A stretch of 64,000 nucleotides of DNA from Tamarix chinensis (GCA_030549775.1 CM060177.1:48076244-48140243); one strand, 5' to 3'; positions 1 through 9,757 are shown, counted from the first letter of the stretch. A program made the numbers and translations. The notes: generated from the letters alone by a model not told the origin.

Positions 1-498
1 TCACTGTAATTACTTCATGTCTTTCCCATGTCTTATCATCATTAGTTTTTGTTTGTTGAGCACGGAAACCCCCAGTATTATAGCCGGTGGACCGGTCATG
101 CAGGGTACCCTGGCTCCTGGCCACAATTATTCAATCTGGGCTTGGCTCAACTATATTTCTCTTTAAATGGATAGTATCTTATTTGTGTCTTATTCAATAA
201 GCATTTCACCCTTGACATACATGCCTCCAACATTCTACCTCTATCCTTTCAAGGGGGGCCATCTAATATCTTGAGACTCCTGCTTCCCTTATCACGCCCC
301 GACATCCATTCCCCTTTACACTTACACATAATGAAAACCAACTCCTAAGGATGTGGGTTAAGGCCCAACACCTCATGACATTAAACTCCACCTACTATCA
401 CCCTCTAGGGTTTTTCCTTGAAAACCCTAATTGGACCTATGTAGCCCAACTTTTTCTCACTTACACTACCATTACTTCATTTATCGCCCCACACCTTA
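1..498 (-). repeat. Left part of old minus-strand giant LTR (copy C)
   Basis: The stretch around 60-110, with a GCCGGTGGACCGGT motif between CAGTATTATA and a TGAGCACGG lead-in, matches the CCGG-array modules of the minus-strand solo LTRs at 44345-44740 and 60220-60560. The text around it (a CACTGTAA...TCTTCCCATGTCTTA lead-in) also matches 44520-44550. The LTR runs off the left edge and resumes at 22763 after the 499-22757 insertion. The last five bases, CCTTA (494-498), are the target-site duplication of that insertion. Confidence 0.75.
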
Positions 499-799
499 TG
501 TAATCCCCCAAAAATTTCGAAAACCTATATTTTAATAAATTATTTTTATTTGGAATAGAATTGCTTTTAGATTATTTATTTTAATTATTTTATGGATTTT
601 AGAGTATGTAAATTTGGATAAAAATTATTTAATAAATTAAAAATAAATAATTTGCTATTTACCATATTGTTTTATTTAAATAACTTTTCAAAACTAATAT
701 TTTACCAACTTTATCCTTTTTAAACTAATATATTAGATTATAATAAATTAAATAAATTATCAAGAATATTAAATTTACTACTTTATAAATTAATTTATT

Positions 800-1905
800 T
801 TATTTCTCCCATTTTTCCATTTCCTTTTTTTTTTACCCTTCCTTCTTTTTTTTTCTCTCTTTCTTCTTTCCTTTTTCTTTCCTTTTTTTCTTCTCCCTCG
901 GGCTGCCTTGCCAGGCCAGCCTTCCCCGCCCGATTGGGCCTTCGGCCCGCCTCCCCCTTCTCTCCCTCGCGCACCGCCCAGCACACCCCTCCCTCTCTCC
1001 CGCGTGCATAACCCGGCCGGCTCCCTTTCTTTTTTCTTTTCCCCTGGGCCGGCCAGCTTTTCTTTCCCTTTTCCCTCCTTCCTTTCTTTCCTTCCGACAC
1101 CCAGCCTTTGCTTTCCTTTCCCCCGACCGGCCGCCCAGCCCTTCCTTCTTTCTTCTTCTTCTGCGTCCCGACCAGCAGCCATCACCTTCCCCGACACTCG
1201 AACAGGCACGCCGCCGCCTGCAATTGCCGCGCCGACCTGCTGCCACCGACAGCCCCTGCTACTCCCTCCCTCTACCCTGTCCCCTTCTCCCCTCCTTCGA
1301 GCCGAGCTACCCTGCACCCCTATCCATGTCTGCAACTTCCCCTTCCCCGTCGCCACCCTACCGCCTCCCTGCCGCCCTACGCCCTGCCGCCTGCCCCCTT
1401 ACCTCTCCTCTTCTTTTCTTCTCCCATTGCCCATTTTCTTATCCCATTTTCGATCCATCTCCTTTCCCCCGAGCTCCCTCCTCTCTCCTTCCTTCATTCC
1501 TTTGTTTTCTGTTTTCTCCTTGCGCCGCCGTCGTCCGCCGCACTGGCCGCCGCACCCAGCCCCTGTGCCGACCCCTGCCACCGCCCCCTACTGCCCTGCA
1601 TCCCCACACTGCCCCTTTTAGCCCTACACCTCCTCCCTTCTCCACCCCTTCTTTCTTTTCTCCCCATTTCTCCCCTTATCACAGCCATCTTCGCCGCCTT
1701 GCCGCCGCCGTATCCGCCGCCCTTAGCCGCCGCGAAACCATCCCCGACCACCTCTTACATCCCCTCTTCACTTCTGCACCATCCACTTGCCTTAGAACCT
1801 CCCCCAACTATCTCTTCTTCTAGCCTAAAGTCCCTAAACCGAGCCACCCTTCCTCCCTCCCATTTCAGCCCTCTTCGAGCCTTTCCCCTTTCTTCTTCTG
1901 CATGA
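800..1905 (+). repeat. Pyrimidine- and GC-rich tract of the LTR
   Basis: About 1.1 kb in which C and T dominate the plus strand, with embedded GC-rich words such as GGCCGGCCAGC and CCGACCGGCCGCC. The corresponding stretch in the 3' LTR (7345-8200) carries several indels relative to this copy, unlike the rest of the LTR. The solo LTR at 35790 has an equivalent tract (36100-37400), and minus-strand copies A and B have purine-rich equivalents (46000-47160 and 62530-63475). It is therefore a conserved architectural module, not a gene. Confidence 0.8.
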
Positions 1906-1907
1906 AA

Positions 1908-1931
1908 CTCACGCTGCTCATGCAGCGTGAG
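1908..1931 (+). other. Perfect 10-bp hairpin in the LTR
   Basis: CTCACGCTGC and GCAGCGTGAG form a 10-bp stem around a TCAT loop. It lies directly after the pyrimidine tract and just before an A-rich run (1942-1970). An identical copy is at 19385-19408 in the 3' LTR. A diverged but still pairable version is at 37418-37441 in the solo LTR. Confidence 0.85.
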
Positions 1932-2459
1932 CTCTCCTTTATGAAAAAAAAAAGAAAAAAGAAAAAGAAATGATTTGGCTAATTTCTAAGGTATAATGGT
2001 GTTTTATATTAAGTATTTTTACTAATTAAATTTTACAAAGTTTGATACTTGGATTTTATTTCTAACGTGTATATGATGGATATTATTCTTAGGTGTTGAT
2101 TTGCTAATTGTGCTTGGTAAGGTTTGATAACTTTGCGAGATTAAGGTAACCGTTAAATCTCGCTTAAATGCATGGATTAACGCATGTTATCACATTAGGC
2201 ATTATCAATATGTATTATGCTTGATATATGTTACTTAGCATTATCATATGTGGTTAATGTGGTTGTTGATGAAAAGGAAGCATGATAGATTGATGATGTG
2301 TATGGGAATAATATTTTGTGTAATAATTTGGTGGTTAGGGAAATATAAATTATTATCCATGCTTGTGATATGCTATGGTGATTTTTATTACATGTGTAAC
2401 ATTTTGTTAGCATTAGGGGGAGATTTTAATAATGTATATTGTATATGAGTATGGCCTAA

Positions 2460-3600
2460 GAGTAAAATGGTGAATGTGTTAATCAAGGGAGAAAATAGTA
2501 ATTTTGGAGGTAGGGTAAAATTGTAATTTTGTGAATAAAGGAGAAAAGAGTAATTCTTGTAATAAAAGGGGCAATTTGGTAATCTTGTTAAAAAGAATGG
2601 CAATTTGGTAAATTGTAATAAAAGGACAATTTGGTAATGTTATAATAAAAGGGCAAAATAGTAATTTCATGATTAAAGGACGAAACGATAATTTTACAAT
2701 CTAAGGGCGGAATGGTAATTTGGAAATTAAAGGAGGTAAGATAGCAATTTTATAATTAAGGATAAATGGAAAAGTTATAAGTAAAAGGGCGATATGATAA
2801 TTTTGGGAGTTAAGGGGGTAAAATGGTAAATTTGAAGGTAGAGGGGTAAAACGGTAATTGTGTAAATCAAAGGGGTAAAGGTGAACATTGGAAAGGAGTA
2901 AATTGGAAATAATGATTATTGAGAAGGGTAAAATAATAATTTAAATAACCAGAGGGTAATTCGATAATTTAATAGTAGAGAAGGGTAAAACGGTAAATAT
3001 GATAAATGTGAGGGGTAAGTTGGTAATTCAACCGATTGGAGGGTATTTTCGTAATTTTGGATAATGGAGTAGGGTAGTTTGGTAATTATGATAGTTAAGA
3101 AGGGCAATTCGGTAACTTAAATAACTAAAGGGTAATTTGGTAAATTTAATAACGGAGAAGGGTAAAATTGTAATTATGATCATATGCAAGGGTAATTTGG
3201 TAATTTCACCAACCGAAGGGCAATTTGGTAATTTTGACAATGAGGAAGGGTAGTTTGGTAATTGAGAATAAAGGACGGTGAATTGGTGATTAACTAAATA
3301 AAGGGTTAATTTGGTAATTAGGATAAGGAGGAAGGGTAATTTGGTAATTTGACCAACTTAAGGATAATTTATTAATTATGATAAAGGAGGAAGGGGCAAA
3401 ATGGTAATCTAACCAATTAAATGGAAATTATATTAAGTGTAATAATTATTAAGGGGAATTAATGTCCTAATAAGTATGATAAATAATTTAGTAACCTCAA
3501 TCGAATAAGGGATCACTTGGTGATTTTGTAACAAGGAGGGTAACATGGTAATTTATCGAATAAGGAAGGGTGACGTAATGATTTTATAAGTAAAGTGGTA
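2460..3600 (+). repeat. Degenerate GGTAATTTGG minisatellite inside the LTR
   Basis: About 1.1 kb of short, variable-length units built on the words AAGGGTAA, TTTGGTAATT and ATGATAA, roughly 30-40 bp apart, with many point changes. It recurs at about 19940-21080 in the 3' LTR and, with different unit sequences, at 38060-39010 in the solo LTR. ORFs through it (2388-3240, minus strand) are repetitive and not coding. Confidence 0.85.
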
Positions 3601-4321
3601 AATAAGTAGTTCGTATCTAGTGTATCATTATGATTGTGGAATTCGTGACATGGCTCTATTAGTGTTGATTAACGAGGCAAGAATGTTTGATGATTAGTAG
3701 GTATCACGAGAATGAGTTTTAATTCAGAATTAGATGAGTTTAGGATGGCCTTAATGATTCTCCTATGTTACTTTGGATGACCATCTGAATAAGGAATTTC
3801 TGATGATATCTGAACGATTAAAAGAGGATAATTATCTTCTTGTTGTGCTTTTGTGATCACCCTTAATTAAGACACTATTACTTAAAGTGAAAGACCTCGA
3901 GATCGGGAATGGTGACTCCTTAGGGGTCGCTACCCTAAGGACGTGGTTTAGTCCACGATTGTTTGGTATTTGCTGGTGTGCCTTTGTGCCCCAGCCAGGC
4001 CCTATATCTACTCTTTCTAGCTCTACGGACCTAGTTAGGGGGTATGCATACTTAAGGATTAGGTGTCCTTGTCGGTAGGGTACTGAGTTAGCTTTATGCA
4101 CCAGTACGACCAGGGTACCTTTGCGTCCCTGGGTTACTAGTCGAAGGGGACTGAGTTGCTTTTATGCACCAGTGCGACCGGTGTACCTTTGTGTCCCGGG
4201 TTCTTGATCTCCCTATCGAGGCAAATAAATATGATTGATGTGCTGATTTAAGAAAGGAAAGATACTATAATTGAAAGTGGAATATTAATGAGCCGGGCCC
4301 AGCGATTTATGATATTGAGTA

Positions 4322-4545
4322 CCGGTCCACCGGTTATAATAGTGGCCAGGAGCGTTGTGCCCTGGGTGATGATTCTTTATATATCCCGGTCCACCGGTTA
4401 TAATAGTGGCCAGGAGCGTTGTGCCTGGGTGATGATTCTTTATATATCCCGGTCCACCGGTTATAATAGTGGCCAGGAGCGTTGTGCCCTGGATGATGAT
4501 TTTATATTCCGGTCCACCGGCAATAATAGTGGAGGTCCCGAGCTC
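4322..4545 (+). repeat. Four-copy 60-64 bp tandem array with CCGGTCCACCGG core
   Basis: Units start at 4322, 4386, 4449 and 4509 (spacing 64, 63, 60). Each starts with CCGGTCCACCGG followed by TTATAATAGTGGCCAGGAGC in most copies. The same array is at 21801-22024. Minus-strand LTRs carry the complement (GCCGGTGGATCGGTCGC words at 44390-44710 and 60235-60550), and the plus solo LTR has a diverged version (39770-40145). Confidence 0.9.
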
Positions 4546-5133
4546 AATAAAAATTTAATGTGAATGAGTTATGGAAAAATACTAGTCTTTGAGACTGTTG
4601 ATTAATGGCCTCAAGGCCCGAAAAATATCTCGATTACTGATCATGGCCTATTTGATATTGGTTGATTGATTATGGAATATATGAAAGTGAATTTTACGTA
4701 TACGCCATTAATGTATGATTGAGTTATTGGATGTACAAAGAATTGGATCTGAATACCATGTTTCTACCTATGGTCATATCTGAATGTAGTAAATATCATG
4801 TGTAATATGTGTGCCTGTATTTTAAGTGCGTTTTTAAAGGGTTACTCAGTACCGTAGTACTGAAGGGTTCCCTTCATGGGGCCCCTGCCTATTCAATGGG
4901 CAGTACCCCTTGCAGGTTGTGTTTCAGGTGCTATTCAAGTGGGCCCTTGGGGAGAGCGTAAGGTACTGTCCGGAAATTTTTAGGGTTTTAAATTGTCTCA
5001 TTTAAATTCAACGTATTTGTTATTTTGTAATCACCGTGGTTGAATGTTTTCTCTTGTAAAGTATTTACTGTGCTACTCTGATATTCAAATGCTTAAGTTC
5101 TCGTAAAATTTTATTTTACTCCTTTAGCCTTAG

Positions 5134-5179
5134 CACTTAGTACTGGAACGGTATGAGTGAACCGGTATGGTACTAAGTG
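5134..5179 (+). promoter_or_regulatory. Conserved long-range stem-loop near the 3' end of the LTR
   Basis: CACTTAGTAC (5134-5143) and GTACTAAGTG (5170-5179) are perfect inverted repeats around a 26-nt loop containing AACGGT and ACCGGT. It is about 100 bp from the LTR end, so probably transcribed as part of R/U5 (inference). Equivalent stems are at 22612-22657, 40671-40716, 43723-43768 (minus) and 59621-59666 (minus). Confidence 0.7.
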
Positions 5180-5282
5180 TGGCGGTAATGCTCCCAAAAT
5201 TCACGGTTTATCAAATCGCTTCCGCTAAATTTCTTTTAATTAACGAAATTTTTCAGTAGTGAATTTTGGGGGTGTTACAATA

Positions 5283-5294
5283 TGGTATCAGAGC
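5283..5294 (+). other. Primer-binding site, initiator tRNA-Met type
   Basis: TGGTATCAGAGC starts three bases after the 5' LTR end at 5279. This is the standard plant sequence complementary to the 3' end of initiator tRNA-Met, and the following bases (GTTGGTTTCGAT) extend partial similarity. It marks the start site of minus-strand DNA synthesis. Confidence 0.93.
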
Positions 5295-5414
5295 GTTGGT
5301 TTCGATAACCACGCTTTAGTTTTGAAAATCTTTGGTTTTATAAAGTTTTCCTCGTTTCAAAAATAATTCCATTTGGAATTTATTCCAAAATCCCTTCCAA
5401 TTTCAAATATTGAG

Positions 5415-5607
5415 TTGATACGACAAGTTACACCTCTTTCCACTTTAAATGTTTTACACAGACACCTCAATTGGTGTTAGGGTTATTTTCGAGCACTCTA
5501 GTAAATTTCAAGTATTTTAAGCTGGTACCACAAGTTGGTATCAGGTATTCTCATAAAACCTGTCTTGATTTTTAAATGTTCTGAGCTGATACTACAAGTT
5601 AGTATCA
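5415..5607 (+). other. Iterated CAAGT-loop hairpins between primer site and gag
   Basis: Three related motifs occur at 5415-5430, 5522-5544 and 5587-5607. The second pairs CTGGTACCA with TGGTATCAG, and the third pairs TGATACTA with TAGTATCA. Both have the loop CAAGT. The first keeps the loop but lacks a matching right arm. The second right arm repeats the first nine bases of the primer-binding site. The position in the untranslated leader suggests a packaging, dimerisation or primer-capture role, which is inference only. Confidence 0.6.
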
Positions 5608-5799
5608 AGGTATTTCACACAAGTTTTTCAAGTAAATTATTCCTAAAAGGAGTTTTCAACCTATCTCTCCTTGGTTTCGAGAAAACCGGATTAGTCCTGA
5701 GAGTTGGGTATGGGTAGACTAAGTGACGTAGGTTTAGATCACTTAGCTTGAGGAAATAACACCTTCCCTAACAGACTTTTGTTTTACAGCTAACTAGAC

Positions 5800-6726
5800 A
5801 TGGACCGAGAGGGACGGATCGATAACCTAGAGAGGGCATTCGAGGTACTCGTGGGATTAGCTCAACGCTCCGCATTACCCCAACCTCAAGCAAACTTGCC
5901 TTCAACAAGTATCGGAGAAGATTGGCTCGACAGAGTTTCACGTCATCGACCTCCGACCTACGATGGAAAAGAAGATCCCGTGGTCTTAGAAAGTTGGGTA
6001 CGAGATTTCGATAGGACTTTCGAGGCACTTGACTGTCCTGAGGAACGAAGGACAAACATCGCGGCATATTTCCTACGAGGACCAGCCGATACTTGGTGGG
6101 AAGATCTTCGAACTCAAGGAGGACGACCGGCATCATGGGAAGACTTCAAGACCGCCATCCGTACGCGCTTCTACACGGAAAGTCTCAAGAGGGCCAAACT
6201 TAAGGAATTTATGGAGCTGACACAAGGAAACCTATCGGTTCGAGAGTACTACGCACGATTCACGGAATTGCTGAGGTTCGCCCCCGGAATAGCAGCTAGC
6301 AAGGCAACGACAATCTTTCAATTCGAGCAAGGACTTCGATTCAACATCCGAAGCATGATGGGCGCTGACATCTTCCACGACCTGAGTACGCTATACGAAC
6401 GGGCATGTAATGCTGATGCCTTGATCCAAGAACAAGCCTCCATCCTAGGCAAGAGAAAGAACGAAGAGACTGAGACCGAGGCAAGGAGTCATCGCCCCAG
6501 TAGCAAAGTTTTGCGGGACCAGTCTCAACTTCAAACCAAAGCTCCGTGTAAGAAGAATCAGAGTATTTCCAAAGCAAAGCCTAGCAAGAGACCGGACCGA
6601 CACTACCACTGCCGACGTTGCAAAAGAGATCATCCAGGCAAGGACTGTAGGGGAAAGCTGATTCAGTGCCATGACTGTGGACAACTTGGGCATAGAAGTT
6701 TCGAATGCTACAGTGCGCCCCCGTGA
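5800..6726 (+). CDS. gag: Gag polyprotein of the gag-only element (308 aa)
   Basis: A capsid/nucleocapsid protein that would form virus-like particles in the cytoplasm and package element RNA. An intact ORF runs from an ATG about 520 bp downstream of the LTR. Residues about 65-190 match the Ty3-type Retrotrans_gag domain (the AAYFLRGPADTWWEDL and LSVREYYARFTELLRF segments). A basic linker (about 225-265) leads to two zinc-knuckle motifs. The first, about residues 272-284, has the variant spacing CX2CX3HX4C. The second, about 290-303, is canonical CX2CX4HX4C. The ORF stops a few residues later with no protease or pol fused or downstream, only about 300 bp of non-coding DNA before the 3' LTR. 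The intact frame suggests recent selection or recent insertion. It is a transposon gene, not a host gene. Confidence 0.93.
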   Translation: MDREGRIDNLERAFEVLVGLAQRSALPQPQANLPSTSIGEDWLDRVSRHRPPTYDGKEDPVVLESWVRDFDRTFEALDCPEERRTNIAAYFLRGPADTWWEDLRTQGGRPASWEDFKTAIRTRFYTESLKRAKLKEFMELTQGNLSVREYYARFTELLRFAPGIAASKATTIFQFEQGLRFNIRSMMGADIFHDLSTLYERACNADALIQEQASILGKRKNEETETEARSHRPSSKVLRDQSQLQTKAPCKKNQSISKAKPSKRPDRHYHCRRCKRDHPGKDCRGKLIQCHDCGQLGHRSFECYSAPP

Positions 6727-7028
6727 AAGAATCCAGAGACTAGGGCAGACATTGGATCGACAGAATCAAGAGCTTGGAGTAATCCGTTCGGCCTCGTTAA
6801 CCGAAGAAGATGAGCAAGCATTTGCTCATGGTGTAATCTCTTCAAGTTGTCCGTCGGATCCCGCGTGATTATCTGTATTATTAACTATGTGTGCAGTTGT
6901 TGTCCTTAGTTAAGTAAGTTTCTCTTTAAAAGGGGGTAGTTACCCCAAGTAACTTAGGATCCCTGTTTGTAACCCTAGTGCTAAGGCCCAAACTTCGGGG
7001 ACGAAGTTTCTCTTTAAGGGGGTAGTGA
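6727..7028 (+). other. 3' untranslated segment with polypurine tract
   Basis: About 300 bp between the gag stop and the 3' LTR. It contains ACTTCGGGGACGAAGTTT, a near-palindrome typical of plant Ty3 chromovirus 3' ends, followed by the purine run AAGGGGGTAGTGA (about 7016-7028) abutting the LTR start TG at 7029. This purine run is the likely plus-strand primer. A near-copy, AAAAGGGGGTAG, occurs earlier, at about 6928-6939. The 65-codon out-of-frame ORF overlapping gag (6671-6868) shows no recognisable domain. Confidence 0.85.
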
Positions 7029-8200
7029 TGTAATCCCCCAAAAATTTCGAAAACCTATATTTTAATAAATTATTTTTATTTGGAATAGAATTGCTTTTAG
7101 ATTATTTATTTTAATTATTTTATGGATTTTAGAGTATGTAAATTTGGATAAAATTATTTAATAAATTAAAAATAAATAATTTGCTATTTACCATATTGTT
7201 TTATTTAAATAACTTTTCAAAACTAATATTTTACCAACTTTATCCTTTTTAAACTAATATATTAGATTATAATAAATTAAATAAATTATCAAGAATATTA
7301 AATTTACTACTTTATAAATTAATTTATTTTATTTCTCCCCATTTTTCCATTTCCTTTTTTTTTACCCTTCCTTCTTCTTTTTTTCTCTCTTTCTTCTTTC
7401 CTTTTTCTTTCCTTTTTTTCTTCTCCCTCGGGCTGCCTTGCCAGGCCAGCCTTCCCCGCCCGATTGGGCCTTCGGCCCGCCTCCCCCTTCTCTCCCTCGC
7501 GCACCGCCCAACACACCCCTCCCTCTCTCCCGCGTGCATAACCCGGCCGGCTCCCCTTTCTTTTTTCTTTTCCCCTGGGCCGGCCAGCCTTTTCTTTCCC
7601 TTTCCCTGGACCGGCCAGCCTTTGCTTTCCTTTCCCCCGACCGGCCGCCACAGCCCTTCCTTCTTTCTTCTTCTTCTGCGTCCCGACCCAGCAGCCATCA
7701 CCTTCCCCGACACTCGAACAGGCACGCCGCCGCCTGCAATTGCCGCGCCGACCTGCTGCCACCGACAGCCCCTGCTACTCCCTCCCTCTACCCTGTCCCC
7801 TTCTCCCCTCCTTCGAGCCGAGCTACCCTGCACCCCTATCCATGTCTGCAACTTCCCCCTTCCCCGTCGCCACCCTACCGCCTCCCTGCCGCCCTACGCC
7901 CTGCCGCCTGCCCCCTTACCTCTCCTCTTATTTTCTTCTCCCATTGCCCATTTTCTTATCCCATTTTCGATCCATCTCCTTTCCCCCGAGCTCCCTCCTC
8001 TCTCCTTCCGTCATTCCTTTGTTTTCTGTTTTCTCCTTGCGCCGCCGCCGCACCCAGCCCCTGTGCCGACCCCTGCCACCGCCCCCTACTGCCCTACATC
8101 CCCACACTGCCCCTTTTAGCCCTACACCTCCTCCCTTCTCCACCCCTTCTTTCTTTTCTCCCCATTTCTCCCCTTATCACAGCCATCTTCGCCGCCTTGC
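7029..8200 (+). repeat. 3' giant LTR, left part before the Athila insertion
   Basis: Starts TGTAATCCCC directly after the polypurine tract and follows the 5' LTR base for base through the AT-rich head. It diverges by small indels in the pyrimidine tract, including a missing ~19-bp GC-rich piece relative to about 1523-1550 and a different stretch around 7590-7625. It is broken at 8200 after GCCGCCTTGC by the Athila 5' LTR. Confidence 0.93.
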
Positions 8201-9733
8201 TGATAGACGAGATTTATTGATTATTTTCATGTCTAAAAATATCATTTATCCCTCATAATTTCTACTAGATTTAATCTTTTCGTCGAGTTTTCCTCCTTTG
8301 AATAAGTTTTACAGGAAAGAAAAGAATTGAAGAAATTCAAGGAGAAATCAATGAGAAGAAGAAATCAAGTAGAAAACACATCAAGAAATGCCGAATCAAG
8401 GAGAGCAAAGTTGGAAAAGGAACAAATATATCAAGAGAAGTGAAGCTCAAACTTTCAAAGGAATTGAGTGCAAGAGAAGAAAACACGGGGGTCCCGTGTT
8501 TCCATAACACGGACCGTGTTATTAGTCCCGAATGGCGGTCGGTAAAACTTTGTCAGCAGAACGGTTGGAAGAAAAACACGGGGGTTCCGTGTTTCATAAA
8601 CACGGACCGTGTTTTCAGTTAAAAATGTATAACTGCCACGCAACTTGTTTCTGATAAAAATGGGATATAAAACAAAGTTCGGGACATCGGGAGAAGGGGA
8701 TCGAATGTATTTTTCTCCCTTTATTCCTTTAGAATATACATGTAATGCACAATTCCAATCTTTGATCTTCTTGAATTCTATTGATGATTTGACATTCTGC
8801 ACTTCAATTGATAAGTTTCTCTATTCCTTTGTTAATTTCTGTATTTCCATTTTGCAGAATTTAAGTAGTTTTTATGCAATTTTACTTGTGATCATTTCAT
8901 TGTTATCTAATTGTTGAAAGAATAGAATTTGTGAATGTGTTATTGTCATTAACTTTTAGTATTTCTGTATATTTGTATGAATTATGAGTATGCAGAGATT
9001 TGAATAAGTAAAACAGGGTAGGATAAATTGAAGATGGAATCATAACGTAATTATCATCTTATAATGTAAATGTTTGATTCTACATGATGTTTAATTGAAT
9101 TAATGGTTTGAATTGAATGATTCCATATCATAGATTAAGATTCTTAAACTGACTAGATTGATCACCTATTTGGTTTAGGACTTAGTCTTTGCTAAGACAA
9201 TGAAGTTAATCCGAAATTGTTAATCAACTTGTCTATAGTAGCAAAAAGACCATTAATTCGTGCAATTGCATGATCCGAGCTTTTGTGATTATGATTGTAG
9301 TTGGCTACTTCCTGTTCATAATGCTACTATTAATTGAATCTAGTGTTCGTAACCTAGGTTATTTAATTGGATGCAAAAATAAATTGAGAGCATATTCAAT
9401 TTATTAAGGTCGAGAGGAAGTATAGAAATTATTATTCTGAATTTCTTAAGTCAACATTAAACTATTTAGAATCATTCTTTTATGTGAATGTATGACATTT
9501 TAATTCCATCATCAATTCAATCCTCCCCTAATTGTAAAGTCGTGGTTAAAGCTTTAGTATAATTGAATTTAGTTAGGAATCAATGAAATTGTACCAACGG
9601 GTTTATAACATCAATAGCAAAATTAGTGATTAAAACGTCATTCCTTGTGGGTTCGACTCCTTCTTGCCATATACTACGTATTTGGGGATTAGGATTTATT
9701 TGTTAAATTTGTTGTATATACGACAGTGCATCA
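8201..9733 (+). repeat. 5' LTR of the Athila element (1533 bp)
   Basis: Starts TGATAGACGAG and ends GTGCATCA. Its first 27 bases recur at 19184-19210. It holds two copies, 93 bp apart, of a palindromic AACACGG-type motif (8482 and 8575) that is also tandemly repeated after integrase. The GTGGGTTCGACTCC word at about 9647-9660 is typical of Athila LTRs and resembles a tRNA T-arm, but there is no tRNA gene around it. Confidence 0.92.
8482..8620 (+). repeat. Two palindromic AACACGG repeats in the Athila LTR
   Basis: Each copy has AACACGGGGGT followed by CCGTGTTT, then a second dyad AACACGGACCGTGTT (8507-8521 in the first copy). That dyad is a 15-bp palindrome around one central base. Copies start at 8482 and 8575. 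The same motif forms the 83-bp tandem array at 15489-15790 of the same element. Confidence 0.85.
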
Positions 9734-9739
9734 AATTTT

Positions 9740-9757
9740 TGGCGTCGTTGCCGGGGA
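9740..9757 (+). other. Primer-binding site, tRNA-Asp type
   Basis: TGGCGTCGTTGCCGGGGA begins six bases after the LTR end. It matches the plant tRNA-Asp 3' complement used by Athila elements except for one base (T instead of C at position 6). The mismatch may be mutation after insertion. Confidence 0.9.

Larger units (their letters stand above)
499..5279 (+). repeat. 5' giant LTR of the gag-only element (4781 bp)
   Basis: In sense order: an AT-rich head (499-800), a 1.1 kb pyrimidine/GC-rich tract (about 800-1905), a perfect hairpin (1908-1931) with an A-rich tail, a degenerate GGTAATTTGG-type minisatellite (about 2460-3600), a four-copy CCGGTCCACCGG tandem array (4322-4545), a palindrome (4847-4862) and a long stem-loop (5134-5179) near the 3' end. 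Terminal bases are TG...CA. At nearly 4.8 kb it is about 2.7 times longer than the internal region it encloses. The ORFs across the pyrimidine tract are Pro/Ser-rich low-complexity translations and are not treated as genes. Confidence 0.93.

Noticed and set aside
908..1905. Long Pro/Ser/Leu-rich plus-strand ORFs (up to 265 aa) and basic minus-strand ORFs over the LTR pyrimidine tract, repeated at 7319-8258
   Set aside because: They overlap in all frames, are low complexity, shift by indels between the two LTRs and match no protein family. They arise from C/T-rich DNA with few stops.
2460..3600. Regular repeats that might be taken for a CRISPR array or satellite
   Set aside because: Units vary in length and sequence with no constant repeat and unique spacers, lie inside both LTRs of a eukaryotic element, and have no cas genes.
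4288..4563. 91-aa ORF with internal repeats, also at 21767-22042, and the 89-aa minus-strand ORF at 3832-4101
   Set aside because: They fall in the LTR tandem array and unique LTR sequence, with no homology recognised. Identity between copies is explained by the LTR pair.
6671..6868. 65-aa ORF overlapping the end of gag
   Set aside because: Out of frame with gag, no protease motif; unlikely to be a remnant of pol.
9640..9665. tRNA-like GTGGGTTCGACTCC word
   Set aside because: No acceptor or anticodon arms around it; it is a common word of Athila LTRs.
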